64,000 bases of DNA, taken from the NCBI RefSeq assembly GCF_900156395.1, contig NZ_FTNL01000005.1:62001-126000 (forward strand). Reading direction: 5' to 3'. Positions 52,832-62,289 of the stretch are shown here, piece after piece (position 1 is the stretch's first letter; each line of letters begins with the position of its first letter). This DNA comes from Fluoribacter gormanii (GTDB taxonomy: Bacteria; Pseudomonadota; Gammaproteobacteria; Legionellales; Legionellaceae). A model generated the notes under the pieces. That model did no database searches, was not told the DNA's origin, and saw only the letters and a list, made by a program, of their open reading frames with translations. Both the position numbers and the translations under genes were made by a program.

Positions 52832-53250
52832 TGAGAGCTGAGCGTTTAACTGAACGAGTACGTCGTTATGCTCGTCAAGGGGCTCTTTTGTCAGCCAAAA
52901 TGGATTCATCGATATTAATTGAATCCATACGCAACCATATTGAAAAGATATTATCTACAAGACAAGGTAGCGCACCGATTGACAGAGAATATGGACTATC
53001 CGAATTACCGACTCTTGTAGAGGATTATTCATTTGCCTATCAAGAAGAGCTGAGGACCCATTTGGAGAAGACCATTCTTCGTTATGAACCGCGCCTGGAG
53101 TCTGTGCAAGTGTCTAAAATCTTAATCGATCCAGGTAAGCAAATCATTACCTGTGATATTTTAGCGCATTTGAATCAATCATATGATGGCCTCAAGGTTT
53201 TTTTTACTACTATTTTAACAAGTAAAGGGCGCGTACTTGTTACGTTGTAA
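52831..53250 (+). CDS. tssE: T6SS baseplate wedge protein TssE (gp25-like)
   Basis: A 139-residue protein with the gp25/TssE core: SIRNHIEKILSTRQGSAP, DREYGLSELPTLVEDYSF, YEPRLESVQVSKILID. It starts the sheath on the baseplate with TssF, TssG and TssK. Its ATG overlaps the hcp stop by one base, and tssF starts 14 bases after its end. Confidence 0.93.
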   Translation: MRAERLTERVRRYARQGALLSAKMDSSILIESIRNHIEKILSTRQGSAPIDREYGLSELPTLVEDYSFAYQEELRTHLEKTILRYEPRLESVQVSKILIDPGKQIITCDILAHLNQSYDGLKVFFTTILTSKGRVLVTL

Positions 53251-53264
53251 ATCAAGGTAGAGAC

Positions 53265-54989
53265 ATGATAATCGATTACTACCAGAATGAATTAAATAAA
53301 ATCAGAAAACTCGCAAGAGAATATGCCGAGCATTATCCTGCAATTGCCCCACTGCTCAGAGAGCAAAGTACTGATCCCGATGTTGAGCGCATCCTGGAAG
53401 GAGTTGCTTTTCTTACGAGCCAGGTGCGGATGGTAATTGATGAAAAACTACCTGGCATGGTAGATGATTTAACGCAGTTATTTTTTTCTCAATACTCAAA
53501 ACCAGTACCAAGCACGTCAGTGATTCAGTTTATTCCTAAGGCTAACTTGGGAGAAGCCCTCATAGTGCCTAAAGGGACTGAATTAGCATCAATCCCGATT
53601 AATGATGTAAGGTGCCTCTTTCGCACAACAGTACCCATCACCGTTGAACCGGTACTAATTACAGACATTAATTTTCAAGACACCATAAGTGGCATAAGCC
53701 AGATCGAAATTAATTGTCATCTTTGCGGCATCACATTGAAAAATTGGCAAGCATCTTCCCTACGCTTTTTTATTAATCAAAATTGGCATGATGCCAGCAA
53801 TACCTTTTATTTACTTCAGCGATGCGTACGCAGAATTACAATTGAAGCACCTGGAGAAGATAAACTGGTTTTATCACCTGAGCATCTACAACCGTGTGCA
53901 TTTGAAAATGAAGAAACTTTATACCCAGCACCTCCCAACATTCATCATCCTCATCGAGTTTTATATGAGTATCTCCATCAACCCTATAAATTTTTATTTC
54001 TTCGTTTAATCGGCTTGGAACAATGGCAAAAAGACACGGATGGATTTGATTTTAAAATCAATTTTGAGTTAGAAGAAGTACCTCCATGGGCGGCTAATTT
54101 AGATAATTTTCAATTGGTCTTGCATGCTGTACCCATAATTAATTTATTTTCTCATCATGCAGAACCAATTTACCTTGATCATAAGCAACCTGACTATCAA
54201 ATTATTCCCAGTAATGATTTCAATGAAAACTATTCAGTCTATGATGTAAAGCAGGTTACCGGTTATCGCCAACAGGAAAGAAAACGCATCGAATACGATC
54301 ACTTATTAAATTTTAATCAAGAGCTCAATCTAAATTATAAATATATTTATCATCACCGACCTTCTGTGACAGGACCGGGTCGAAACACCTATATTAGTTT
54401 TTTTTATGATTTTGAGAAGGAGTTTCCTGTTGATGAAACTCTATCTATTGAACTCATATGCAGTAATGGCGCTTTAACCAGACTCCTGGATAAAGGGGAT
54501 ATTTTTTTACCTACGGACAGCTCACCTGAGAATCTGACTTACACTAATCTTATTCCGCCATCATCCTTCCTTGTCCCAACTTATGATCGCGGTTTAATCT
54601 GGAACTTTCAGTCCTTATTAGCGCTTAATTTACTCCAACTCTTAGATAAAAATCACCTGAAGCATATTTTTAATTTATATATCTATGAAAAAGGGGAAAA
54701 TTATCAATTGAATATGAGCCGGATAAAAGGGATCGAAAATATAGTTGTTGATAAAGCACGTCGCCTCTATTATGGGGAAATGATCCCAGGATCGCATATC
54801 ACCCTAATCTGTGACCCTGATTGCTTTAGATGCATTGGAGATATGTATTTATTTGGCTGCATAATGGATGCTTTTTTCGGATCAAATGCTCCTTTTAATA
54901 CATTTACTCTATTACATTTGCAAAATGCAAGAACTAAAGAGGTATGGAAATGGCAACCGAGGTTGAACAACCCGAGCTTAATATCTTAG
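53265..54989 (+). CDS. tssF: T6SS baseplate protein TssF
   Basis: A 574-residue TssF (VasA/ImpG). The N-terminal MIIDYYQNELNKIRKLAREY and YPAIAPLLREQSTDPDVERI match the family start, and DLTQLFFSQYSKPVPSTSVI follows. The C-terminal half carries the variable beta domains. It binds TssG and TssE in the baseplate wedge. Its 3' end overlaps tssG by about 40 bases. Confidence 0.94.
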   Translation: MIIDYYQNELNKIRKLAREYAEHYPAIAPLLREQSTDPDVERILEGVAFLTSQVRMVIDEKLPGMVDDLTQLFFSQYSKPVPSTSVIQFIPKANLGEALIVPKGTELASIPINDVRCLFRTTVPITVEPVLITDINFQDTISGISQIEINCHLCGITLKNWQASSLRFFINQNWHDASNTFYLLQRCVRRITIEAPGEDKLVLSPEHLQPCAFENEETLYPAPPNIHHPHRVLYEYLHQPYKFLFLRLIGLEQWQKDTDGFDFKINFELEEVPPWAANLDNFQLVLHAVPIINLFSHHAEPIYLDHKQPDYQIIPSNDFNENYSVYDVKQVTGYRQQERKRIEYDHLLNFNQELNLNYKYIYHHRPSVTGPGRNTYISFFYDFEKEFPVDETLSIELICSNGALTRLLDKGDIFLPTDSSPENLTYTNLIPPSSFLVPTYDRGLIWNFQSLLALNLLQLLDKNHLKHIFNLYIYEKGENYQLNMSRIKGIENIVVDKARRLYYGEMIPGSHITLICDPDCFRCIGDMYLFGCIMDAFFGSNAPFNTFTLLHLQNARTKEVWKWQPRLNNPSLIS

Positions 54990-55939
54990 ATAAACTACTC
55001 ACTGAGCCTAAAAGTTTTAATTTTTACCAGGCTATTCGCTTAATCGGCCATCTCTTGGCTTATGAAGCAAAAAATGGGCTTAAAGGCTCATTAGATATCA
55101 TTCCTTTGTTAAGCTTGGCCTTTCCTAAAACAGATATTCATGAGATCGAGAAAAATCAAAAGAACAATCAATTTACACTGACCGCCACTTTTTTTAGTCT
55201 TTATGGAACAACCTCTCCCTTACCCACATTTTATACGGAACAGTTAATCCAGGATAATGATCTGGATTCTGATGAAATGAAATGCTTACTTGATATTCTT
55301 CATAAAAGACTTTATAAACTGCTGTACGATGCATGGTCAAATAACAGACTATTCGAACAATATTCAGAACAAAATAATGAATTCTATCAAGACGCACTTT
55401 ATGGATTTATTGGACTGGCAGTCAAAGAGGTTCGAGAAAAAATACCTGATTACAATTACCTCTTGCGGTATGCCAGCCATTGGGTCTCTGATACCAAGTC
55501 AATTTGGAGTTTACAGAGCCTATTAACGGATTACTTCAAAGTACCATTCAATGTCCATTCATTTTTCCGCTCCATGCAAGATATACCTGAAGAGCAATAT
55601 TGTCTTATAGGCAAAGAAAACCACTGCTTAAGCAAAACTGCATATTTGGGTAGTCAGTATAAATCGAACAGCAATAGTCTACTCATTTCTATAGGTCCGT
55701 TAAGAGCGGATATTTTTCCTACATTTTTAGCAAATACCGAAAATATAAATCGATTAAAATTACTCCTGCAACTCTATGTGAAAGAACCATTCTCTTATTT
55801 TATTGAAGTCATTTTAGACAAAGGTTGCTTCAAACCGATACAATTGACCTGTGAGACTACAAGTATTTTAGGAGTTGTTAGTTGGTTGTCACCACAAAAA
55901 GAAATAGACATGTTTAAAATACGTTACTGGCTTAAATAA
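54950..55939 (+). CDS. tssG: T6SS baseplate protein TssG
   Basis: About 329 residues; ATG 54950 is preferred because AGAGG sits about 8 bases upstream, with ATG 54944 as an alternative. LTEPKSFNFYQAIRLIGHLL and LLSLAFPKTDIHEIEK match the N-terminus, then TFFSLYGTTSPLPTFYTE, all typical of TssG (VasB/ImpH). It overlaps tssF, consistent with translation coupling. A 175-base gap without a recognised feature follows before tssJ. Confidence 0.92.
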   Translation: MATEVEQPELNILDKLLTEPKSFNFYQAIRLIGHLLAYEAKNGLKGSLDIIPLLSLAFPKTDIHEIEKNQKNNQFTLTATFFSLYGTTSPLPTFYTEQLIQDNDLDSDEMKCLLDILHKRLYKLLYDAWSNNRLFEQYSEQNNEFYQDALYGFIGLAVKEVREKIPDYNYLLRYASHWVSDTKSIWSLQSLLTDYFKVPFNVHSFFRSMQDIPEEQYCLIGKENHCLSKTAYLGSQYKSNSNSLLISIGPLRADIFPTFLANTENINRLKLLLQLYVKEPFSYFIEVILDKGCFKPIQLTCETTSILGVVSWLSPQKEIDMFKIRYWLK

Positions 55940-56114
55940 TCAAACTTAGAATAGTAATTACGATTTCATTTCATTGATTGAATTATAATTTTTAGCTTCG
56001 GGAAAGCCTATAGAGGATCTATTGTTTCCTAAAGAGTTCTGATACTATGGAATAAATATTCATTTTGTTACTAATTAACGCTCATCTTATGTTAAGGATA
56101 ATAAAATTAACGTC

Positions 56115-56729
56115 ATGCTAAGAATAATATTTTGTATTTTATTTCTGATGATCGGTGGATGCACGACAGGTGGAAAGGAAAAAGAGCCGCAGTTAGCAAG
56201 CAGCTACCAAGATAATGCCATCCTTATTCGAGCTGTGGCCAGCAAGGAATTGAACCAATATGACCATAGAAAGCACACATTGAAATTTGCTGTAGTACAA
56301 GTCGAAAAAATAGAAGATGTACAAAATCAAATAGTAAATGCGGAAGGGATCAGCCAATTGCTTGATGGTGATACGGAAGCAGATAACACCACGCAAACGA
56401 ACAAGAAAGTCCATATTCAAACCTTTTTTATTGCGCCAGGAATGACACAAACCTTTACGCTTGCTCGCATGGCAGCAGTAAAGAAAATTGTTGTTGTTGC
56501 AGGATACTTCAATCTAACTCCCGCGAATGCAGTACGCGTCTATGAAATTCCAGTGTTTAAAAAATGGAATCCGCTTACATTTTGGAAAAAAACAAAACAA
56601 ATGGGACGAATTGCCATTTATCTTGAATTTGGGTCACAAGGAATTAACTATACGGAAAGTTCTTCGAAAAAGACAATCATCACGAAGCAGAAGAATCGTG
56701 AGTCCTTAAAAAAATATTGGGATAAATAA
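56115..56729 (+). CDS. tssJ: T6SS outer-membrane lipoprotein TssJ
   Basis: A 204-residue lipoprotein with signal peptide IIFCILFLMIGGC, a lipobox with the lipidated Cys at residue 16. The mature transthyretin-like domain includes LIRAVASKELNQYDHRKHTL and FFIAPGMTQTFTLARM, both family features. It anchors the TssJLM membrane complex to the outer membrane. The C-terminal 40 residues are basic and longer than in most TssJ proteins. tssK starts 2 bases after the stop. Confidence 0.9.
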   Translation: MLRIIFCILFLMIGGCTTGGKEKEPQLASSYQDNAILIRAVASKELNQYDHRKHTLKFAVVQVEKIEDVQNQIVNAEGISQLLDGDTEADNTTQTNKKVHIQTFFIAPGMTQTFTLARMAAVKKIVVVAGYFNLTPANAVRVYEIPVFKKWNPLTFWKKTKQMGRIAIYLEFGSQGINYTESSSKKTIITKQKNRESLKKYWDK

Positions 56730-56731
56730 AT

Positions 56732-58123
56732 ATGATTTGGAATACACCAATTGACTGGGAACATGGACTTTTTCTACAGCCCCAACATTTTCAATATACT
56801 GAACTCAATCAACATTACATACACTCTCAATTTTTACGCTACATAACCCCCTTCTTTTGGGGATTTACTGATTTGGTAGTGAATGAAAAATCACTGAAAA
56901 GTGGCATTTTCGACGTGGAAAAAATGGCCTTCTTTTTACCCTCTGGCGAGTTTGTTGAAATCGATGTTAATGCCAAATTTTTACCTCGTTCCTTTATGTC
57001 GGAATGGCCAGCGAATGCAAACTCACTTAAGGTGTATATCGGTGTAAAAGAGCTTTCAAAAAATATAGGCAACGTCACTGTTGTAGAGAGTCTCGACAAC
57101 TTAAGCAATGTGAATACTCGCTTTATTAGTTGGAATGCGGGGGATGAACTTCCAGACTACTACCATCAAGGAGCACAGGCTCATCTCAGGTGTCTATACT
57201 ATGTTGTCAAATTATTTTGGGAATTCGAAATTGAAAATACCCATAATTACTCGATCATTCAAGTAGCAGAATTGAGACGAACAACAAAAGATGAAGTTGT
57301 TTATGATCCTAATTTTTATCCTTCCTGTGTCAGCCTGAGTGCTCACAAAAATCTCAATTCATCAATGAATCACCTTTTAAGCGATTTAGTTAAGACAACG
57401 AGTAAATTAGAAAAATTTAAACAACCGCTTGATTCATACAGTACCCAAGTAGATAAAAGTAACTTCGGACGTTTATTTTCTTTACGCTCATTATTACGAA
57501 ATGTTCCGGTTATGGAACATTATCTCAATGCCAAAACGGTTCACCCATGGCAAGTGTTCGGCCTACTTCAGCATATGATTGGTGAATTAAGTTTTTATTC
57601 TACGGAGATTAACTTTTTCGAAGGCGGAAGTGGTAATGTATCAGCCATACCTGTATACGATCACAGTAATTTGAGTAAAAGTTTTAACCTGATTGTCGAG
57701 CTAATGAATAAGCTATTAATGGCTATTACTGCAGATCCCGATCGTATCCGACGAATGGTTAAAGAGAAAAATCATTATTGGGCCGATCTGGGTAATAATT
57801 TTATCCAAAAAAACAGAAACTATTTCTTAGTTATGTATGCACAAAATGATCAAGAGGAAATTGCTGAAATGATAAAAGATTTTGGTAAGTTATGTGCTCA
57901 TTCAGAAATTGAGAATTATATAGACTTTGCTTTACCCGGAACACCTATCTCCAGACTTATCTCAGCTCCAGAGGGAGTACCTAAAGGCGCGAACTGTCTT
58001 TATTATCATATTGATCACAATTCGGGAATGTGGTCCAAAATCGAGCTGGAACGCAAGGTTGCCTTTTATCTTGGAAAAACACCTGTAGACATAATAATCG
58101 ATATTGTCGCGGTAGGAGGCTAA
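56732..58123 (+). CDS. tssK: T6SS baseplate-membrane connector TssK
   Basis: A 463-residue protein with the TssK opening WNTPIDWEHGLFLQPQHFQY and later NHLLSDLVKTTSKLEKFK. Segments NVPVMEHYLNAKTVHPW and LLQHMIGELSFYS match the family. It joins the TssEFG wedge to the TssL/TssM complex. tssL begins one base after its stop. Confidence 0.94.
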   Translation: MIWNTPIDWEHGLFLQPQHFQYTELNQHYIHSQFLRYITPFFWGFTDLVVNEKSLKSGIFDVEKMAFFLPSGEFVEIDVNAKFLPRSFMSEWPANANSLKVYIGVKELSKNIGNVTVVESLDNLSNVNTRFISWNAGDELPDYYHQGAQAHLRCLYYVVKLFWEFEIENTHNYSIIQVAELRRTTKDEVVYDPNFYPSCVSLSAHKNLNSSMNHLLSDLVKTTSKLEKFKQPLDSYSTQVDKSNFGRLFSLRSLLRNVPVMEHYLNAKTVHPWQVFGLLQHMIGELSFYSTEINFFEGGSGNVSAIPVYDHSNLSKSFNLIVELMNKLLMAITADPDRIRRMVKEKNHYWADLGNNFIQKNRNYFLVMYAQNDQEEIAEMIKDFGKLCAHSEIENYIDFALPGTPISRLISAPEGVPKGANCLYYHIDHNSGMWSKIELERKVAFYLGKTPVDIIIDIVAVGG

Positions 58124-58124
58124 G

Positions 58125-58784
58125 GTGAATCTTCAAACCATTTTTTATGATTTATTTAAATACGTCTGGGATTTAAATACAAATCAGTTCGCGACAGTGA
58201 GTTATGATGAATTCAGAGGCAAAGTTACTACTTTAATTGCCGAGATTAAATTGAAAGAAAATGAGGTAGATAAGCATAATCTGAATTCCGCTTTATTTGC
58301 GGTTTGTGCCTGGATTGATGAATTGGTACAAAAAACAAGTTGGCCAGGTGTTAGACAGTGGCAAGACAAATTATTACAGGCTGAGTACTTTAATACAACC
58401 AGCGCTGGTGAGGAGTTTTTTGTCCGTTTAAGCAAGATCCCAAGCAAACAAGAAGACCTGTTTAGAATTTATTACCGATGTTTGGTTCTAGGATTTGAAG
58501 GGGTGTATCATAAACCACTGGATAAGCCTGACTTGCTAAAATATAAAAATTTTGCCTTAGAACAACTAAGCCATGGGTTTAATATGGCAAATTACCCTTC
58601 TGAATTTGTTGCATTCCCTTTGGCTTATAAAAATGATAACTTGCAAATTACCCCCCCAAAATTAGATCAATATCGAAGTTTACTTTGGTGGTTGTTACCT
58701 ATTCCAGTGATTTTAATCATTTATTTCTTTTTTTATTTTGTAATTAATAATACAGTTACTAATTATTTACATTTAATTAAGTAA
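58125..58784 (+). CDS. tssL: T6SS inner-membrane protein TssL (DotU/IcmH family)
   Basis: A 219-residue protein starting at GTG 58125, with GGAGG 7 bases upstream. The DotU domain has AVCAWIDELVQKTSW, AGEEFFVRLSKIP, EIYYRCL-like FRIYYRCLVLGFEGVYH. One C-terminal membrane helix (LLPIPVILIIYFFFYFVI) follows. There is no OmpA-like peptidoglycan domain, so a separate TagL-type anchor would be needed. It is a paralogue of the Dot/Icm DotU protein, but here the TssK/TssM neighbours make it T6SS TssL. Confidence 0.93.
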   Translation: MNLQTIFYDLFKYVWDLNTNQFATVSYDEFRGKVTTLIAEIKLKENEVDKHNLNSALFAVCAWIDELVQKTSWPGVRQWQDKLLQAEYFNTTSAGEEFFVRLSKIPSKQEDLFRIYYRCLVLGFEGVYHKPLDKPDLLKYKNFALEQLSHGFNMANYPSEFVAFPLAYKNDNLQITPPKLDQYRSLLWWLLPIPVILIIYFFFYFVINNTVTNYLHLIK

Positions 58785-58797
58785 GCAAGAGAGTCAA

Positions 58798-61700
58798 ATG
58801 GGACGATTAGGACATATCATTTTTTGGATCTTGCTTGTGGTTATTTTGGGGGCCTATGCCACCTTTATAACATTTCATCTAGATTATCCAATATGGGTAG
58901 GAATACTCATTTTCTTAGCAATGCTTCTGGGTTTTATAATACTCGATAGCATTACCTGGGCTATTAGAAAATGGTATAAAAATAGGAACGCCGCGAAAGC
59001 CAAAGAAGCCGGCGAAAAAATTGAGACAGAAGGATTGCGCTTAACCCTGGAAAATGCGCTCAATCATATAGAAACAAATCATATCGCCGGTGGTGCAAAG
59101 CGTTTTTGGCAAATGCCCTGGATCATTTTTTTTGGTAAAACAACAATCCTCCTTTCTAATGGACTGAAACTACATACCCATTTTATGGTAGGTGATGCTG
59201 AAGACGAAGCCCTGCAACGCAATCAGGTTTATGTTCTTGATAATTTTGCCATATGGTGTGTTGATGCAGAACTCCTGGAATCCAACACCTCAAAAAAAGT
59301 AGAAAAACAATGGCTGGATTTTCTTAAGTACATTAAGAGTCAAAAGAAAACAATTACGCCTATTGATCAAATTGTTATCGAACTACCCGCCTCCAAGCTC
59401 TTAAATGACGATAAATCAGATATTGCCCATCATGCTCGAACATTAAAAGACAGAGTGGATCAAGTCAGCCTAATGACCGGTTATCGCCAGCAAGTCCTTT
59501 TTTGCATTACCCAATGCAATGACTTGACCGGTTTTGATGAATACGTAGAACTCATGCCTGACAACTTGTGGAGTCAAGCAATGGGTTATATTGTGACCAA
59601 TCCATTAAAAGATTCAACATCAGTGGAACCGCTTAATTACATCAGCAATCGTGCGGATGAGGTAATTGATATTGTTTTATTTGATACTCAAAAACCAATC
59701 GATGTAACTGTATTTAACTTTCCATTAACCTTGAGAAAGCTTGAAGAAAACTATTCAAGGTTTACCAATCTATTTTTTGCCTCCTCCCCCTATACAGAAC
59801 CCGCAGTACTGCATGGGGTTTATCTACTGGGTGAATATCAGCACAATGGCAAGGAAGAGAGTGTTTTTTATTATGATTTTATTGATCAAATCCAGCTCTC
59901 CCTCATCCGTCCTATGTCTTTATTAAACTCCGAAATTAAACAACGTAATAAGCGGAGATGGGAATATCTAGGTGTTTGGTATTTTGCGAGCGCTCTTGCT
60001 GCGGGTTATCTAATTTATGTCTACAACGCAACATCAAATCGTTTGGTTGAACTGATAAAACCTTTACCTAAAAAAGAATCCTTTTCAGATCAATTGGAAC
60101 AAAATTTACTTCAGTTTGGCGATTATCATGTTTTGATGGGGCAGCTTGATCTCTTTAGAAATCAGTTGCAAATTAAAATATTACCTTACCGAGGCGGTTT
60201 AAATCGATTATACGCTTATTATAGCGAGCAATATGTCAATCATTTTAAACAATACATCTTAATGCTTCTTGATAATCGTATGGAGCAGATGCTTACTCAC
60301 GGAGGTCTTACTGACACCCAGAAAGCCTACTTGGTTCAGAATATGGTAAGTCGGATTAATTTAATCCAGGCCAAAATAATTAGCGGTGTAAGCCCCACTA
60401 CGCTAATGCAGATGCCTGATCCACAGATTAAATACTTGGGTTACAATCGATTACCGGAGCGTTTTCTTAACACGTTTGGCCCATTATACAAGGATTATGT
60501 CATTTGGAATTCAAATTCCGAGCAACTAAGGGGTGAGGCTGGTAAATTAACTCTCTGGCTTGATCAATCACATCTCTTGGCATCGGATTTGCGTTGGCTA
60601 CTTGCATGGGCGAATACTCAAGACAATGCATCTGAACTGGGATTAAACAGCTTCTGGATAGGATCTAATGTTGTTAAAGAGTACCTTATTGACCCCGCAT
60701 ACACAAAAGCAGGATTTGCGGCCATTCAATCGTTACTAGTACAAATTAACCATGCTCTTCCCTTATACATCGATATGAGCCGATCCAAAAGTAGCTTTGA
60801 GGTGTGGTATTCCGAAACACGTCTTAATGTATGGAAAAACTTTGCACTTAATTTTTATAAAGGAACGAAAACCCTGGCCTTTCAATATGAATGGGATCAA
60901 ACCTTTAATGACATGCTGCAAACCACCAGCCCTTATAATGCCTTCTTGCAAGATTTAGCATCAGAATTTCAGGGCAACCTTCCCTTTGCCAAGCCTCATT
61001 GGATTCAACTTGTTTTACAATTTTCCGACCTCATGGTGTACAGCCATAATAGTGAGACAGGAATTGAGTTTAAGCAGCTTTCCGATCTCATGTCAGATTG
61101 GATGAAAAAACTGCAGGAAAAGCCCTCTCAGTTGAAAGCAGATAGTCCCAGTAATGTTTATAACAGACCGCCGAGTGTTGCTAATAAGCTAAACTTCAAC
61201 ACTCAAGTGAATGCGGCCAAATCTTATATGAGATATCGTGATTTATTAAAGCAACTTTATAAGGAACCTTACGTACAATCAGTCAAGGCTTATACAAATG
61301 CTCGGGAGTTGTATTTAAGTCAAAGTGAAGTCGACAGACAATCTTCATTAGTTATGCAGGCTTATCAAGCTTTAGTTGATATGAGAAGAGCTCTTGAACA
61401 TTTTGATCAACTCGACGCTTCTAATCCTTTTTGGACACTGATGCGTGGTCCATTGGACTATTACATTGACTATACAAATCGTTTTGCATCGTGCTATATC
61501 CAACAGAAGTGGCTGGATGAAGTGTATCTCCGAACGATTGCTTTAAGTGGTGAAGAGTTAAATCAAACATTATTTGCTAAAGGTGGCCTTGTCTGGATCT
61601 TTAATGACAAATACGCTCTTCCTTTCATGAAGCAAATAGGAACCCATTTCTTACCCAGATACATTTTAGGCCATGAATTTCCGTTTAAAGAGCAGTATTA

Positions 61701-62289
61701 CCAGTTGTTAACCTTTGGAATGAGAATCAATGAAGATCTGGAAGCATTAGGCCATTTGAAACAAAAACCCGAAGAGCGCTCCCCGGTTAATTTAATGATC
61801 TATGCTCAACCCACAAACCTTGATGTGAAGGCTACCGTATTGCCTTATAAAACAGTATTACATGTTGAGTGTAAGGAAAAAGAATACAGCTTGGAAAATT
61901 ATAATTACCCATCACAACAAAAAATTCCTAATTGGCAATTAGAGAGTTGTGGCCCAACTGAGATTACGTTGTTCTTCCCAGGGGCTAAATTAGTAATTCC
62001 ATACCAAGGAGATGAAGGGTTTTTACACTTTTTACAGGACTTTGACACTGGAATTAAAGATTTTTATCCGCATAACTTTCCTGAACATACAAAATTTTTA
62101 CAAGCGAATAAAATTGATAAGATTCGTGTTAGTTACTACATAAAAGGTGGCCATGACATCATGTGGCAAATTGCAAAATACTTTGCAGCACAAAGAGATT
62201 ACAGAGTAGCGCAAAAGAATCTCTCGCATGTATCAAAGCTTCCAAGAACCATCACTGATTGCTGGGCCCAGGGTGAATACGATGTTTAA
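58798..62289 (+). CDS. tssM: T6SS inner-membrane protein TssM (IcmF family), degenerate Walker A
   Basis: A 1163-residue IcmF-family protein with two N-terminal membrane helices (about 8-56) and a third near residues 389-408 (LGVWYFASALAAGYLIYVY), then a large periplasmic domain. At residues about 104-120 the usual GPPGxGKT loop is reduced to MPWIIFFGKTTILLSNG: the glycine-rich loop is lost and only GKTT remains, so ATP/GTP binding is doubtful. LNYISNRADEVIDIVLF-like and AYVLVQNMVSRINL segments fit the family. It forms the core of the TssJLM channel. Its end overlaps tssA by 8 bases. Confidence 0.93.
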   Translation: MGRLGHIIFWILLVVILGAYATFITFHLDYPIWVGILIFLAMLLGFIILDSITWAIRKWYKNRNAAKAKEAGEKIETEGLRLTLENALNHIETNHIAGGAKRFWQMPWIIFFGKTTILLSNGLKLHTHFMVGDAEDEALQRNQVYVLDNFAIWCVDAELLESNTSKKVEKQWLDFLKYIKSQKKTITPIDQIVIELPASKLLNDDKSDIAHHARTLKDRVDQVSLMTGYRQQVLFCITQCNDLTGFDEYVELMPDNLWSQAMGYIVTNPLKDSTSVEPLNYISNRADEVIDIVLFDTQKPIDVTVFNFPLTLRKLEENYSRFTNLFFASSPYTEPAVLHGVYLLGEYQHNGKEESVFYYDFIDQIQLSLIRPMSLLNSEIKQRNKRRWEYLGVWYFASALAAGYLIYVYNATSNRLVELIKPLPKKESFSDQLEQNLLQFGDYHVLMGQLDLFRNQLQIKILPYRGGLNRLYAYYSEQYVNHFKQYILMLLDNRMEQMLTHGGLTDTQKAYLVQNMVSRINLIQAKIISGVSPTTLMQMPDPQIKYLGYNRLPERFLNTFGPLYKDYVIWNSNSEQLRGEAGKLTLWLDQSHLLASDLRWLLAWANTQDNASELGLNSFWIGSNVVKEYLIDPAYTKAGFAAIQSLLVQINHALPLYIDMSRSKSSFEVWYSETRLNVWKNFALNFYKGTKTLAFQYEWDQTFNDMLQTTSPYNAFLQDLASEFQGNLPFAKPHWIQLVLQFSDLMVYSHNSETGIEFKQLSDLMSDWMKKLQEKPSQLKADSPSNVYNRPPSVANKLNFNTQVNAAKSYMRYRDLLKQLYKEPYVQSVKAYTNARELYLSQSEVDRQSSLVMQAYQALVDMRRALEHFDQLDASNPFWTLMRGPLDYYIDYTNRFASCYIQQKWLDEVYLRTIALSGEELNQTLFAKGGLVWIFNDKYALPFMKQIGTHFLPRYILGHEFPFKEQYYQLLTFGMRINEDLEALGHLKQKPEERSPVNLMIYAQPTNLDVKATVLPYKTVLHVECKEKEYSLENYNYPSQQKIPNWQLESCGPTEITLFFPGAKLVIPYQGDEGFLHFLQDFDTGIKDFYPHNFPEHTKFLQANKIDKIRVSYYIKGGHDIMWQIAKYFAAQRDYRVAQKNLSHVSKLPRTITDCWAQGEYDV

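Noticed and set aside
62228-62281. Longer N-terminus for TssA starting inside tssM
   Set aside because: The ATG at 62282 gives the family-typical start and the common short stop-start overlap.
58125-62289. TssL and TssM as Dot/Icm DotU and IcmF
   Set aside because: They are flanked by tssJ, tssK and tssA and lie in a full T6SS gene set, so the T6SS assignment is better supported.
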